Shown here: positions 18,395 through 26,335 of the stretch, one piece after another
Layout: the number at the start of each line of letters is the position of its first letter
How positions within the stretch are numbered: position 1 is the stretch's first letter
Source: a virus
IMG/VR virus record: IMGVR_UViG_3300008108_000122
Coordinates: 1 to 41,506 of that record
Length of the DNA: 41,506 nt
Direction: 5' to 3' (one strand)
The notes under the pieces: generated by a model
Seen by the model: the letters and a program-made list of their open reading frames with translations, nothing else
Database searches by the model: none
What the model was told of the DNA's origin: nothing
Program-made: the position numbers and the translations under genes

Positions 18395-18868
18395 TTAAAA
18401 TAACTTGTCAATTTCTTTATCAGAATATCCATGTTGTTCGGCTAACGACTTGAGTTCTTTAAGAGTCATTATCTGGCTCAGCATCTCAAGTTCATCTTGT
18501 TTTCTATTAGGATAAACTGCTAACAAAAACTTTAGGCGTTTGGTATCGCCTTTCTTTTGTTTGAAACCTATCCATTGATGAAAGAAGATTTTCTTACTGT
18601 CATGACTACACATACACAGTAGTTGCCATAACAGCTTAGGATGTTTTTGCAGTGTGTTCCAGTGTTTGTTAAAGTACTCGTTCACAGCTAAAACAAAGTG
18701 TTCTTGAACTTCTCTTTTTTGATTAGCCGCATTACTAACATAGCGATTAAGAATGAACAGTTCACTCTTTAGAGACTTTTGTTGATCAGCATCTAACTCA
18801 TTCCAGAGACTTTTTGCTCCTAGATCAACTGCTGCCAATTTGTCTTTTAATTCAATCTTCTCGCTCAT
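18395..18868 (-). CDS. Conserved T4-like phage protein, 157 aa, unknown function
   Basis: A helical protein that begins MSEKIELKDKLAAVDLGAKS and contains FVLAVNEYFNKHWNTLQKHPKLLW and FFHQWIGFKQKK. The end (LKELKSLAEQHGYSDKEIDKLF) resembles the small helical end of proteins that contact helicases or polymerases. No catalytic residues are evident. It lies in the replication/recombination block and overlaps its upstream neighbour by 17 bases. I considered the helicase loader gp59 (217 aa in T4), but length and motifs do not support naming it. Confidence 0.6.
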   Translation of the reverse strand: MSEKIELKDKLAAVDLGAKSLWNELDADQQKSLKSELFILNRYVSNAANQKREVQEHFVLAVNEYFNKHWNTLQKHPKLLWQLLCMCSHDSKKIFFHQWIGFKQKKGDTKRLKFLLAVYPNRKQDELEMLSQIMTLKELKSLAEQHGYSDKEIDKLF

Positions 18869-19157
18869 CTTCGATCTCTGTTGGTGGTAATATACCGTTA
18901 CTACGTTTGTCTCTATGTGCCTCTACATCTTGAAACAGTCTTTGTTCTTGCACTGTTTCTTCGCCAAAAAACTTACGTGGGTTGCCGCACATAACACAGT
19001 TAGAGTCGCCGCAAGTAGTTGCATGTACTTTGGCTAATCTGTGTTCTGGACCAGTTGGAAAGCCGTGAGCTTTAGCAATCTTGCTTTGTTTCTTTACAGC
19101 ATTTTCGTCTTTGAGCAAACGCTTTGAATGCTTGAATCGATCTTCTTCTGTACTCAT
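18852..19157 (-). CDS. Zinc-binding phage protein, 101 aa
   Basis: The block HATTCGDSNCVMCGNPRKFFGE has three cysteines spaced C-x4-C-x2-C, enough with the preceding His for a zinc site. The rest is highly charged. The CGDxxCVMCGNPRK string is familiar from conserved small phage proteins and probably marks a nucleic-acid-binding knuckle. It overlaps genes on both sides (17 bases at 18852-18868, 4 bases with the 19154 gene), so it is part of a coupled operon. Function unknown. Confidence 0.65.
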   Translation of the reverse strand: MSTEEDRFKHSKRLLKDENAVKKQSKIAKAHGFPTGPEHRLAKVHATTCGDSNCVMCGNPRKFFGEETVQEQRLFQDVEAHRDKRSNGILPPTEIEDERED

Positions 19158-19420
19158 TCTGGATTATCCTTTGATAGTCTGTATATCATTATAGCACGAT
19201 CTAATGCCTTTTGTAAAGCAGGATTGGTAGGAGCAGCACGGTGAATTTCACCCCATAGCTTACTGTCCATTAGATGATCATGTAACGGGCGTCCATCGCT
19301 TGTGCGAGGGTCAAACTCCCAGCCAACTGGGTGCCGATCAGTTTTGCCAAACTCTCTAGCATACGTCACACCATCGGCACGTTCGTATATGTAAGTAGCT
19401 CCAGGTTTTAATGATCCCAT
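19154..19420 (-). CDS. Conserved phage protein, 88 aa, unknown
   Basis: MGSLKPGATYIYERADGVTYAREFG followed by GWEFDPRTSDGRPLHDHL and a helix ending RAIMIYRLSKDNPE. The 'KPGATYIYER.DG..YAR' and 'D......LWGEIHRAA..NPALQKALDRA' blocks are typical of a small conserved protein of T4-like phages and some others; no activity is known to me. The start shares one base with the stop of the 19420 gene. The gene order from here to 18395 seems functionally linked, but no role can be given. Confidence 0.65.
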   Translation of the reverse strand: MGSLKPGATYIYERADGVTYAREFGKTDRHPVGWEFDPRTSDGRPLHDHLMDSKLWGEIHRAAPTNPALQKALDRAIMIYRLSKDNPE

Positions 19421-19926
19421 TATAATAATTTATCTAATTGAATGACTTCTTGCTGACGTGAAATTTCTTTGACAAAATAACAACACAATGCTTTAGGTTC
19501 AGTTCCTAATGGCACTGCGAGTAATTGTCCGTTTTTCATTTTAGGAAAGTACCATTTGACATCGTTATAAAAATTAACAATTTCAATTTTCTTAAATTCT
19601 AATCTAAAACTGCTTAATGGATTAAAACAAAATGCATCGAATCCTCTATCATTTAAACTGGTCAACGGAAGTATTTCAATATCACAGTTGCTTTGATTGT
19701 CTCCGATGGCAATGCTCCAATCTAACGGCATAGCAATTTCTTGATCTCCTATTTTTAATACCATTGCTGGGCTATTAAAGCTTTCAAGAAAAATTAAAGG
19801 CTGAAAGAAAAAGTCAGGTTCTTGAGGGTTGCTGTTGTCTAATACAGCGAATCTCATACTGTCATCTACCTCTTCGGGTAAATTATTTAAATCAAAGGGT
19901 ATGTTGTCTAGGGTTAATATTTGCAT
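19420..19926 (-). CDS. Hypothetical phage protein, 168 aa
   Basis: A beta-rich acidic protein (MQILTLDNIPFDLNNLPEEVDD, then FFFQPLIFLESFNSPAMVLKIG) with no catalytic pattern. DNRGFDAFCFNPLSSFRLEF-like stretches suggest a compact beta barrel. It is the first gene of the operon driven by the minus-strand promoter at 19934-19962, whose -10 lies 7 nt before the ATG, so the transcript is expected to be leaderless or nearly so. The promoter sits in the gap between this gene and uvsW. Function unknown. Confidence 0.6.
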   Translation of the reverse strand: MQILTLDNIPFDLNNLPEEVDDSMRFAVLDNSNPQEPDFFFQPLIFLESFNSPAMVLKIGDQEIAMPLDWSIAIGDNQSNCDIEILPLTSLNDRGFDAFCFNPLSSFRLEFKKIEIVNFYNDVKWYFPKMKNGQLLAVPLGTEPKALCCYFVKEISRQQEVIQLDKLL

Positions 19927-19933
19927 AGTTGTT

Positions 19934-19962
19934 ATAATACAACACTTTTAAGGAAGTGTCAA
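19934..19962 (-). promoter_or_regulatory. Sigma-70-type promoter with spacer hairpin, minus strand
   Basis: On the minus strand TTGACA (19957-19962), 17-bp spacer, TATTAT (19934-19939). ACACTT and AAGTGT form a hairpin starting in the -35, the same design as the plus-strand early promoters. The expected +1 is at the ATG of the 19926 gene. Confidence 0.8.
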
Positions 19963-19967
19963 CCTTT

Positions 19968-21425
19968 TTACCATTTAATCTTTTCAAGAGTAAACGGATA
20001 CTTTGCATCTTTATAGAATTTTTTACGTTCTGTCAAATGTCTTTTTGCATACTTGCAAGTTGATGTGATATCCCATACTTGCACGAAATCTTTATCGTCT
20101 GCCTTTCTTATGCCGCGGCCAATGCTTTGGATAACTCTAACAAACGACTTGCCAGGTTCCAACAGAACCAAGTTAAAGATCCTAGGAATATTAATACCAA
20201 CAGCCGCGACACCATAGGTCGCGATAATAATTTTGTTCGTACTTGTTCTAACTTCGTCATATTCTTCCTTGCGGTCTTTTGTCTTAACTTCACCAGATAT
20301 AAAAACACTGTCAGGCAATTCATTAACAAAAAATTTACCTGAGTCAATTCTATTAACAAGAACTAATGTGTTTCCTGTTTGTGAAATAGTTTTGACTAAG
20401 TTACTTAGATATCTCATACGGTCTTCGTCTGTAACTAGATATTTGTTTTCGTCTGCATAGCTTTTAAATTCAGGTATATCTACTAACTGTAAAACATTAA
20501 CGTGACAGCTAGCAAGCACTCCTGCTTCTTGTAGTTCATGTGCCTTGACGCTGCCTAGCACTGGTCCTATGCTGGCAAAAATACTTTCAAATTCTGCAGG
20601 GTCTTTAGGCACAGTGCCAGTTAATCCCCATCGAATACAAGAATTATGTACGTTCTGTGTAAGTAAGTTTTTAAGCACATCAGCCTTGGCCATGTGTACT
20701 TCATCTACCATTACAGTTCTTACATCTTCTAAGAATTCTGCTAAACTTAAAATATCTTGTTGATGATTTTTACTTTTCTTGTCAAGTATGTTTAAGCTTT
20801 GCCAAGTGCAAATTGTATGAGTTTTGTTAAGATCTTTTCGGTCACCATAATAAACTCCGACATCAAGTCCTACGTTGATAAAGTCTTCTTCTGTTTGTTC
20901 AACAAGACTTTTATTTGGAACAATAGTGATGGTTCTTCCGTAAGGCTCGCATAGTTTTGCCAATGTAGCAGTGGTAATAGTTTTACCAAAACCAGTGGCA
21001 ATTTCTTGAATACATTGCGGATTTTCTAAGAATGTGTTTATTACTGCTACTTGGTCTTCTCGCAGTCTAATTGGTTGACCTGCAAATCTATGTCCGCTAG
21101 GCCAACATTTATCTCCCCAAAAATCAACTTCAATTTTAGGAAATTGAATTTTTACAGGATGCCGATTATCTTCTATTTCTTCAATGTCAACATTGCTATT
21201 TTCTAGAATTTCCAGTATACGAGGTAACTGACTTAGGTAACCGTTTCCGCCTAATCCAAATAAACTGACAGTGCCGTCCCATCTACCTAATCTATATGCA
21301 GGATGATACTTTGCATAGCCAACTTCATATTTGAACTCGTTAGCTAACTTCCTACGAATTTCTACAGGAAGGCCTTCAATTTTAATGTTTACTTCATCTC
21401 TAATAATTAACTTACACGATTGCAT
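19968..21425 (-). CDS. uvsW: DNA helicase UvsW
   Basis: A 485-residue superfamily 2 helicase. The N-terminal domain (1-110) includes the DNA-binding region with YHPAYRLGRWDGTVSLF. Motif I is ATGFGKT (143-149), motif II DEVH (241-244), motif III LTGTVP, and motif VI QSIGRGIRK near residue 433. T4 UvsW unwinds branched DNA and R-loops and switches replication to recombination-dependent initiation. T4 UvsW is about 590 residues counting its C-terminal part, so this form is shorter. AAGGA precedes the start, which overlaps the 21412 gene by 14 bases. Confidence 0.93.
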   Translation of the reverse strand: MQSCKLIIRDEVNIKIEGLPVEIRRKLANEFKYEVGYAKYHPAYRLGRWDGTVSLFGLGGNGYLSQLPRILEILENSNVDIEEIEDNRHPVKIQFPKIEVDFWGDKCWPSGHRFAGQPIRLREDQVAVINTFLENPQCIQEIATGFGKTITTATLAKLCEPYGRTITIVPNKSLVEQTEEDFINVGLDVGVYYGDRKDLNKTHTICTWQSLNILDKKSKNHQQDILSLAEFLEDVRTVMVDEVHMAKADVLKNLLTQNVHNSCIRWGLTGTVPKDPAEFESIFASIGPVLGSVKAHELQEAGVLASCHVNVLQLVDIPEFKSYADENKYLVTDEDRMRYLSNLVKTISQTGNTLVLVNRIDSGKFFVNELPDSVFISGEVKTKDRKEEYDEVRTSTNKIIIATYGVAAVGINIPRIFNLVLLEPGKSFVRVIQSIGRGIRKADDKDFVQVWDITSTCKYAKRHLTERKKFYKDAKYPFTLEKIKW

Positions 21426-22581
21426 GGACTTCCTTATCTAAGGGTTGAGTAACTCCGTAGTATACTATCAAATCAACATCAGAGCAATATACATAACTTT
21501 TGTTTGATTTAAAACTTGAAGTGAAACTAATTACTGTTTGCGGTTTCCATTGTGATTTTATCATAAATTTTGGTATTTTATTGTTACTAATACCTACCAC
21601 AGTAGTTGTTCCTGTCAAGTCTTTATTGTAAGCTAGTGCATTTATTTCTTGATTGAATTTTTCTGAATCACTTTCTTTATTGTATCTAAAGTAAATACCA
21701 ATGTCGTCGCCTAGGTTAAGTTCTTTAACTGCATTTTCAACAAATTTTAGATTTTTTTTATCTTTTAAAGATTGATGACCATCAAAAATTAGCATCACTG
21801 GAAATCTTTTTAAATTTTTAAGAGAAGACATTAGTTCAGTAAATCCAATGTCAGCACCTACAAAAATTTTTCTAGACTCTCTATTTGCAATTTTGTTTTC
21901 TAGGGAATTTTCTTGGATTTTTTGGGTATTTTTGTACTGATACCGAATTTTTCGGTCTTGCAATAATTGCAAGTTTGTTAAGTAATCTTCCCCTAAACTA
22001 GATTTTACTGCATTTTTTGTTTTTTCATTTTTTAAATCAAAAATGTCAAATGGGTCTTTTGTGTTTTTTTGTATTTCTTGAATTTCTTGGAAAAAATTGG
22101 TGATTTTTTCGTCTATTTCGAAATTGTCATTCTTAAAGGCATCGACTACTAACGTTAAATTTTCTTCAGTAAGGTTAATTATATATTTTGACCCTGAAGT
22201 AACAATGTTACCTTTTAACAAGATGTTAAGTGCTGAAATTTTTTCTCGAAATTTTGTGTTATAACTAAATTCAACCACAAAAGAGTCAGCAGATTCGGCT
22301 GGGATGTATATTTTTTTGATTTTTTTGATTTCTCTAAAAGACTTCGACCACATTTTTTCTTCTATGACATTTTGCACGTCTGGGATGATGGAAGTCATTG
22401 GTGCTATATTTTCTTTTATGATTTTTATCAAAAGATTTCCTTGATTTTCCGTCAAGAAAACTCCGAAAGTCAGCTGTTTTTCCAAACTTAACAAAATACG
22501 TTTGTCTTTGTTCGGTATAGCTTGCTGTACTGTCTTAATATTAGCGGCGATAAGGGGTAATAGTGAATCAACTGTAGACAT
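21412..22581 (-). CDS. Large hypothetical protein next to uvsW, 389 aa
   Basis: No family is recognised. The first 90 residues are helical, then a Lys/Ile-rich section (KIKKIYIPAESADSFVVEF), then an acidic and Asn-rich linker, and a C-terminal alpha/beta domain with IFVGADIGFTELMSSLK, FPVMLIFDGHQSL and YVYCSDVDLIVYYG. The C-terminal part may be a nuclease or nucleotide-binding fold, but no motif is decisive. Base composition is more AT-rich than neighbours, with many AAA/AAT/ATT codons, hinting at a different history. It overlaps uvsW by 14 bases, so it probably acts in the same process. Confidence 0.6.
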   Translation of the reverse strand: MSTVDSLLPLIAANIKTVQQAIPNKDKRILLSLEKQLTFGVFLTENQGNLLIKIIKENIAPMTSIIPDVQNVIEEKMWSKSFREIKKIKKIYIPAESADSFVVEFSYNTKFREKISALNILLKGNIVTSGSKYIINLTEENLTLVVDAFKNDNFEIDEKITNFFQEIQEIQKNTKDPFDIFDLKNEKTKNAVKSSLGEDYLTNLQLLQDRKIRYQYKNTQKIQENSLENKIANRESRKIFVGADIGFTELMSSLKNLKRFPVMLIFDGHQSLKDKKNLKFVENAVKELNLGDDIGIYFRYNKESDSEKFNQEINALAYNKDLTGTTTVVGISNNKIPKFMIKSQWKPQTVISFTSSFKSNKSYVYCSDVDLIVYYGVTQPLDKEVHAIV

Positions 22582-22590
22582 TGTGCTATT

Positions 22591-23346
22591 TTACATTCTT
22601 TCAATGTCTTCTTCAACACATATTTCGCCATGTTGAACTTCTAAAATGTGACAAGGTTCAGAAAAATGGTTAAATCCTCGATGCCATACTGACTGTCCTA
22701 TAACGTAGCTATGATTTTGTTTAATAGTATCAATGATAGATTCGTCATGTCTTAATATTTCTACTTGACAGTTGCCTTTTAACACATACCAATGTTCAGC
22801 TCGGTTAAAATGGCGTTGCATACTCAAGCTTTTTCCAGGTTCTATTACTAATTCCTTAACTTTACATCCTTTTAGGTCATGTAACGTCTTATAGTAGCCC
22901 CAAGGTCGAATTGTAGTCGGGGCTTGCCATTCTTTTAAGATCCAACTGCTTGAATTTTTCTTATCTTCGCCGCCTACGCCAAACGCAAAACTTAAACGAG
23001 GATCTTGTACCTGCATTTCTGGAATATTTCCTTCAGTTCTATCTCCGCCGTTGGCAAAAATAATCTCATCGTTAGGAAATAACTCTAAAGTTTCTTTGAT
23101 AAATGTTCCGCAGCCGTTATCTGGGTCATCAGCTACCATTACGGTCATGTCGACCATTTTTAAATTTCTAATAATTGCATCACGTTCCCAAATAGGCAAA
23201 AAAGGCCTGCCTTTTTTACGGGCAAGCCATGAGTCTGAGTTAAGGCCTACAATTAGTTTGTCACCTAACTTTTTTGCTGATTCAAAATATGCAATATGGC
23301 CAGAATGTATGGGATCAAACCCTCCGGTGACTAATACTATCTTCAT
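22591..23346 (-). CDS. Cytidylyltransferase-cupin fusion protein, 251 aa
   Basis: Residues 1-130 are a nucleotidyltransferase of the glycerol-3-phosphate/RfaE type: VTGGFDPIHSGHIAYF (6-21) has the HxGH site, with KLIVGLNSD after it and IIFANGGDRTEGN (96-108). Residues 145-245 are a cupin of the mannose-phosphate-isomerase type II class: RPWGYY (147-152), KVKELVIEPGKSLSMQRHFNRAEHWYVLKG with metal His/Glu. The N-terminal half activates a sugar or polyol phosphate to a CDP derivative; the C-terminal half may isomerise or bind a sugar phosphate. Together they suggest nucleotide-sugar synthesis for surface or DNA modification. Overlaps the 23343 gene by 4 bases. Confidence 0.85.
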   Translation of the reverse strand: MKIVLVTGGFDPIHSGHIAYFESAKKLGDKLIVGLNSDSWLARKKGRPFLPIWERDAIIRNLKMVDMTVMVADDPDNGCGTFIKETLELFPNDEIIFANGGDRTEGNIPEMQVQDPRLSFAFGVGGEDKKNSSSWILKEWQAPTTIRPWGYYKTLHDLKGCKVKELVIEPGKSLSMQRHFNRAEHWYVLKGNCQVEILRHDESIIDTIKQNHSYVIGQSVWHRGFNHFSEPCHILEVQHGEICVEEDIERM

Positions 23347-23798
23347 AAACTTGCATCTTCCATACCAGCAACTCGCAATTTAATAATGTTAGACAGTTGC
23401 CATTGTTTAATATCAAGACCCTTGGTTATACCTAGCCATTTATTACGAAGTAGAGCAAATTCATTTATAATTTTCTCCATATCGATGACATCTGCTTCAC
23501 CATCTACATACTTTTCCACATCTCGGGATGTCAATGCACGTTGATAAGTCTCAAGATATTTACGAAACAAAGAACTGCGAAGCCTTCGCAGTTCAATATT
23601 CAAGTATTCTAAAATTGCTTCAATTTCTTGAAGCTGACTAAATCTTTGTTCCACAACACCGGGCATACCGGCAGCTGCCTTTTCTATATTTCCCGTTATA
23701 CGAGTATCACTTCTTGCTGCCTGTAATTCGGCTTCGAAGTATGCAACGGCGTCTGGAATATTAGAGATATCCTTAGATACTTTTGTGTACCAAGACAT
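23343..23798 (-). CDS. uvsY: Probable recombination mediator UvsY
   Basis: A 151-residue all-helical protein close in length to T4 UvsY (137). It has RRLRSSLFRKYLETYQRALTSRDVEKYVDGEADV followed by a long helix and LSNIIKLRVAGMEDASL at the C-terminus. This matches the usual helical organisation, with the charged middle and 'D...Y......l' of UvsY-like proteins. UvsY loads UvsX on gp32-coated single-stranded DNA, and here it lies two genes from uvsX and three from gp32. Identification rests on size, composition and context, so it is not certain. Confidence 0.6.
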   Translation of the reverse strand: MSWYTKVSKDISNIPDAVAYFEAELQAARSDTRITGNIEKAAAGMPGVVEQRFSQLQEIEAILEYLNIELRRLRSSLFRKYLETYQRALTSRDVEKYVDGEADVIDMEKIINEFALLRNKWLGITKGLDIKQWQLSNIIKLRVAGMEDASL

Positions 23799-24052
23799 TA
23801 GTCTTCGTCCTCATCAAAGTCCCAATTGTCTTCTGCTTCTGCTTCTTCATCATCTAGACTATCTTGTCCTAGATAATATTCGATTGCATCATCTAGTGAT
23901 TCATCATATCCGATTGAATCCTTTAATGTTTTATCACTAATGCCATGATCTGCCAACAAGTCAACATATCGTTCAGCAAGTGATTCTAGTGTTTTTTTAT
24001 CTGCGTATTCTTTAAATAACAGCCAGATATCTGCGATTTGATTCTCATTCAT
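23798..24052 (-). CDS. Acidic phage protein next to uvsX, 84 aa
   Basis: Residues 1-60 are helical (IADIWLLFKEYADKKTLESLAERYVDLLADHG). The C-terminal 20 residues are nearly all Asp/Glu (DDEEAEAEDNWDFDEDED), giving a strongly acidic tail. Similar short proteins lie next to uvsX in related phages. The acidic tail might mimic DNA or bind UvsX/UvsY; this is inference from context. The start overlaps uvsX by 8 bases and the stop shares one base with the next gene, so expression is coupled. Confidence 0.65.
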   Translation of the reverse strand: MNENQIADIWLLFKEYADKKTLESLAERYVDLLADHGISDKTLKDSIGYDESLDDAIEYYLGQDSLDDEEAEAEDNWDFDEDED

Positions 24053-25121
24053 GATTTACAATTTCTCCGGTTTCAGGATCTACATTAGATTGTACTACGG
24101 CCGAGTCGTCGAATTCAAGCATGATTTTGTCCAATCCGCCTTCTTCATTGCGATCCCATTCCTTGCGATACATCTTTAACTCTGTACCATCCTTAGAAAC
24201 GTATTTAAGTCTGTTGCCATCTTTTGTGAGGATACCTTTTGCTTCACACAGGTCAACTAATCCGCTGTACGGACTCATACCTGTAGCATAAGGAATTTCA
24301 ACTTGAACTGATTCAAAAGGTTTAGCATAACGTGTCTTCATGATCTTACATGCGGCACGAATACCATTTACAGTTGTAGTCTTGTTGCCATCTGCGTCGG
24401 TTTTCAATTTCAATTTACGCATAGCAATAACAATACTAGACGCATAAATGAAACCTTGTCCGCCTGAAATCTTGTCATCTGGATCAAACATATCCTGTGA
24501 TGCATAGGTGTGATTAGTACAAACTAATCCGACATTGTAACTACCAAACATGTTTACACAGTTACGAACAAGTGATGTAAGTGCTTTAGGCTTACGGCCC
24601 ATGTCACCTTTCATCTCGCCTGCTTCGAACTGATTAACGTCAGTCGGAGTCAACAACATACCTAACGAGTCAATTACAAAAAGAACTTTAGGACGAGTTG
24701 CTTCGTCCATTACTTTGTATTCTTTCATAAACTCACTGATAGTTTTTGCCACGTCATCGATCATAGCCATGTTCAACTTCAATAGTTTATCTTCTGCTGT
24801 ATCAACACCAAGATCTTTTAACCATTGTTCGTCAAGTGCGTTTTCACTGTCAATTAGCACAACATAAATGCCTTGCTCTTGTGCATGGCGAATTAAGTTA
24901 CCTGAACAGATATAACTTTTGCCTGCACCAGATTCTCCTGCAAGAACAGTAACTTTACCAAGCGGAACGCCTTTGTTAAAATCACTGCTAATTAAATAAT
25001 TTAAAGCATAGTTGCCAGTTGAAACCCAATCAGTTGGGTCATTAAAGCCAACACCTAACCCGTCAATGCTTTTAGTTAGGGTTTTACGAAATTTTGATAA
25101 ATCGAATGCCTTTGTAGCCAT
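24045..25121 (-). CDS. uvsX: Recombinase UvsX (RecA family)
   Basis: A 358-residue RecA-like strand-exchange protein (T4 UvsX: about 390). Walker A AGESGAGKS is at 61-69, Walker B KVLFVIDSLGML near residue 150, and the DNA-binding loop region contains FDPDDKISGGQGFIYASS. It forms the presynaptic filament for recombination-dependent replication together with gp32 and UvsY. AAGGA precedes the ATG by 6 bases. It lies downstream of gp32, separated by the stem-loop at 25145-25178. Confidence 0.95.
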   Translation of the reverse strand: MATKAFDLSKFRKTLTKSIDGLGVGFNDPTDWVSTGNYALNYLISSDFNKGVPLGKVTVLAGESGAGKSYICSGNLIRHAQEQGIYVVLIDSENALDEQWLKDLGVDTAEDKLLKLNMAMIDDVAKTISEFMKEYKVMDEATRPKVLFVIDSLGMLLTPTDVNQFEAGEMKGDMGRKPKALTSLVRNCVNMFGSYNVGLVCTNHTYASQDMFDPDDKISGGQGFIYASSIVIAMRKLKLKTDADGNKTTTVNGIRAACKIMKTRYAKPFESVQVEIPYATGMSPYSGLVDLCEAKGILTKDGNRLKYVSKDGTELKMYRKEWDRNEEGGLDKIMLEFDDSAVVQSNVDPETGEIVNHE

Positions 25122-25144
25122 ATTTTTTCCTTAGGTGAAGAGAA

Positions 25145-25178
25145 CTCGGGCATAAGATCTATGTCTTAGTGGCCCGAG
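25145..25178 (-). terminator. Stem-loop between gp32 and uvsX
   Basis: CTCGGGC pairs with GCCCGAG (25145-25151/25172-25178), with an inner AAGA/TCTT stem and a downstream CTCTTC. It should attenuate transcription from gp32 into uvsX or stabilise the 3' end of gp32 mRNA; there is no strong T-run. Confidence 0.6.
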
Positions 25179-25187
25179 CCGTGTTTA

Positions 25188-26192
25188 TTATTGTGTCTTG
25201 CGATTGCGGATCATTGCAAGAATGTCTTCTGCACGACCGCCTGATGCTGGGGCTGCTGTTACAGCTGGCTTCGCCATTGCTGCTTCTGCTGTTGCAACAT
25301 CATCTTCCCAAGGAGCTGCGTCTTCAACTGGCGCTGCTTTTGGTGCGGCTACTGCACGAGGAGCAGTTGCTTTATGTGGATCGCCTGTAGCTTGACCCAT
25401 GCCAGCTGGTTTGAAGTATTGACCCCAACGTTCCATGTCATATGGTTCGCCGTCGACTGATGCTTCAAACATTTCTTTCATGATTCTCAATTCAACTTCA
25501 GAAGGCTTCTTTGGCAAGAAGTCTGACAAATTGTAAAGACCATGTGTCTTAAGATTAGACTGCTCATCTTCACTTAGTGGGCGTTCACGACGCTTCCAAG
25601 AGCTTGTAGAGTAGTCAGCATATCCGCCTTTAGATGTTTTAATCATCTTGAAGTCAACACCGTGAAGTGTGTCAGTTGGCAGATTGTCCATTTCTGGATC
25701 AAGCAATGCACCACGGATCAATTGAAAGATCTGAGGTCCGATGATAAATCTACGGATTGCATTTTCTGGCTTTTGTTCTTCTTTAAGACCGTCTTCAACA
25801 ACGTATCCTTGGAAAATGTAGCTACGCTTCTTCCAATACTTACGACCCATGTCCTCAAGACTCTTGTCTTTAAACCAACCACGTACTTCGCTTAGGATTG
25901 GGCAGACGCTACCGTCGTTATACATTTCAACGCAAGGAACTTGCACTTGAACTTGTTTGTTATCGGTTTCGCCTTTAATGCCATTAAACGGCAATTTGAT
26001 CATTGCACGTTCAACCCAGAAGAATGTGTTGTCTGGATTTGCGTCTGGAAGGAATCGGACTACGCTCTCTTGACCTTCTTTAAGGTTCCAAAAGGGGTAA
26101 ATTGAATTATCGCCACCGCTACGGGTGTTGTTGTCAGAACCACGTGATTCTTGTTCTTTGAGCTTTGCTCTGATTTCTGCTAGTGATGCCAT
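25188..26192 (-). CDS. 32: Single-stranded DNA-binding protein, T4 gp32-like
   Basis: A 334-residue protein, near T4 gp32 (301). The core begins NSIYPFWNLKEGQESVVRFLPD, the OB-fold entry, and includes VPCVEMYNDGSVCPILSEVRGWF (Cys87 and Cys97, candidate zinc ligands) and KYWKKRSYIFQGYVV. The C-terminal 80 residues are an Ala/Pro-rich linker with an acidic EDAAPWEDD segment. It coats single-stranded DNA at forks. AGGAG lies 7 bases before the ATG. The N-terminus SLAEIRAKLKEQESR is the basic cooperative-binding segment. Confidence 0.93.
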   Translation of the reverse strand: MASLAEIRAKLKEQESRGSDNNTRSGGDNSIYPFWNLKEGQESVVRFLPDANPDNTFFWVERAMIKLPFNGIKGETDNKQVQVQVPCVEMYNDGSVCPILSEVRGWFKDKSLEDMGRKYWKKRSYIFQGYVVEDGLKEEQKPENAIRRFIIGPQIFQLIRGALLDPEMDNLPTDTLHGVDFKMIKTSKGGYADYSTSSWKRRERPLSEDEQSNLKTHGLYNLSDFLPKKPSEVELRIMKEMFEASVDGEPYDMERWGQYFKPAGMGQATGDPHKATAPRAVAAPKAAPVEDAAPWEDDVATAEAAMAKPAVTAAPASGGRAEDILAMIRNRKTQ

Positions 26193-26241
26193 AGTTTTTC
26201 TCCTGTAATAGCCTATGTTTTAATTTAAGTTTGCCTGTATC

Positions 26242-26303
26242 TACTTTACACCATCGTAAAGTAAAAAAGTGCATACATGTTATTGTACGCACTTTTATTT
26301 ATC
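26242..26303 (-). promoter_or_regulatory. gp32 leader: terminator, late box and hairpin
   Basis: On the minus strand GATAAATA (26296-26303) is a late box. It overlaps AAAAGTGC/GCACTTTT (26289-26296/26265-26272), a terminator for the 26336 gene followed by TTTTTT. Downstream lies a perfect TACTTTAC/GTAAAGTA hairpin (26242-26263) in the gp32 leader. T4 gene 32 mRNA is also controlled by leader structure, but no pseudoknot was demonstrated here. Confidence 0.55.
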
Positions 26304-26335
26304 TTTGCAAGAGCAATCTTGCCTAAAATGTGATT

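Noticed and set aside
18395-18868. Naming this gene as helicase loader gp59 from its position
   Set aside because: The length (157 versus 217) and the absence of recognisable gp59 features make it unsupported.
22591-23346. Host contamination explaining the metabolic genes (desaturase, carbamoyltransferase, cytidylyltransferase)
   Set aside because: They overlap or closely abut phage genes in coupled operons, so they belong to the phage genome.
26242-26263. gp32 autoregulatory pseudoknot as in T4
   Set aside because: A simple hairpin is present in the leader, but I could not identify the second pairing needed for a pseudoknot.
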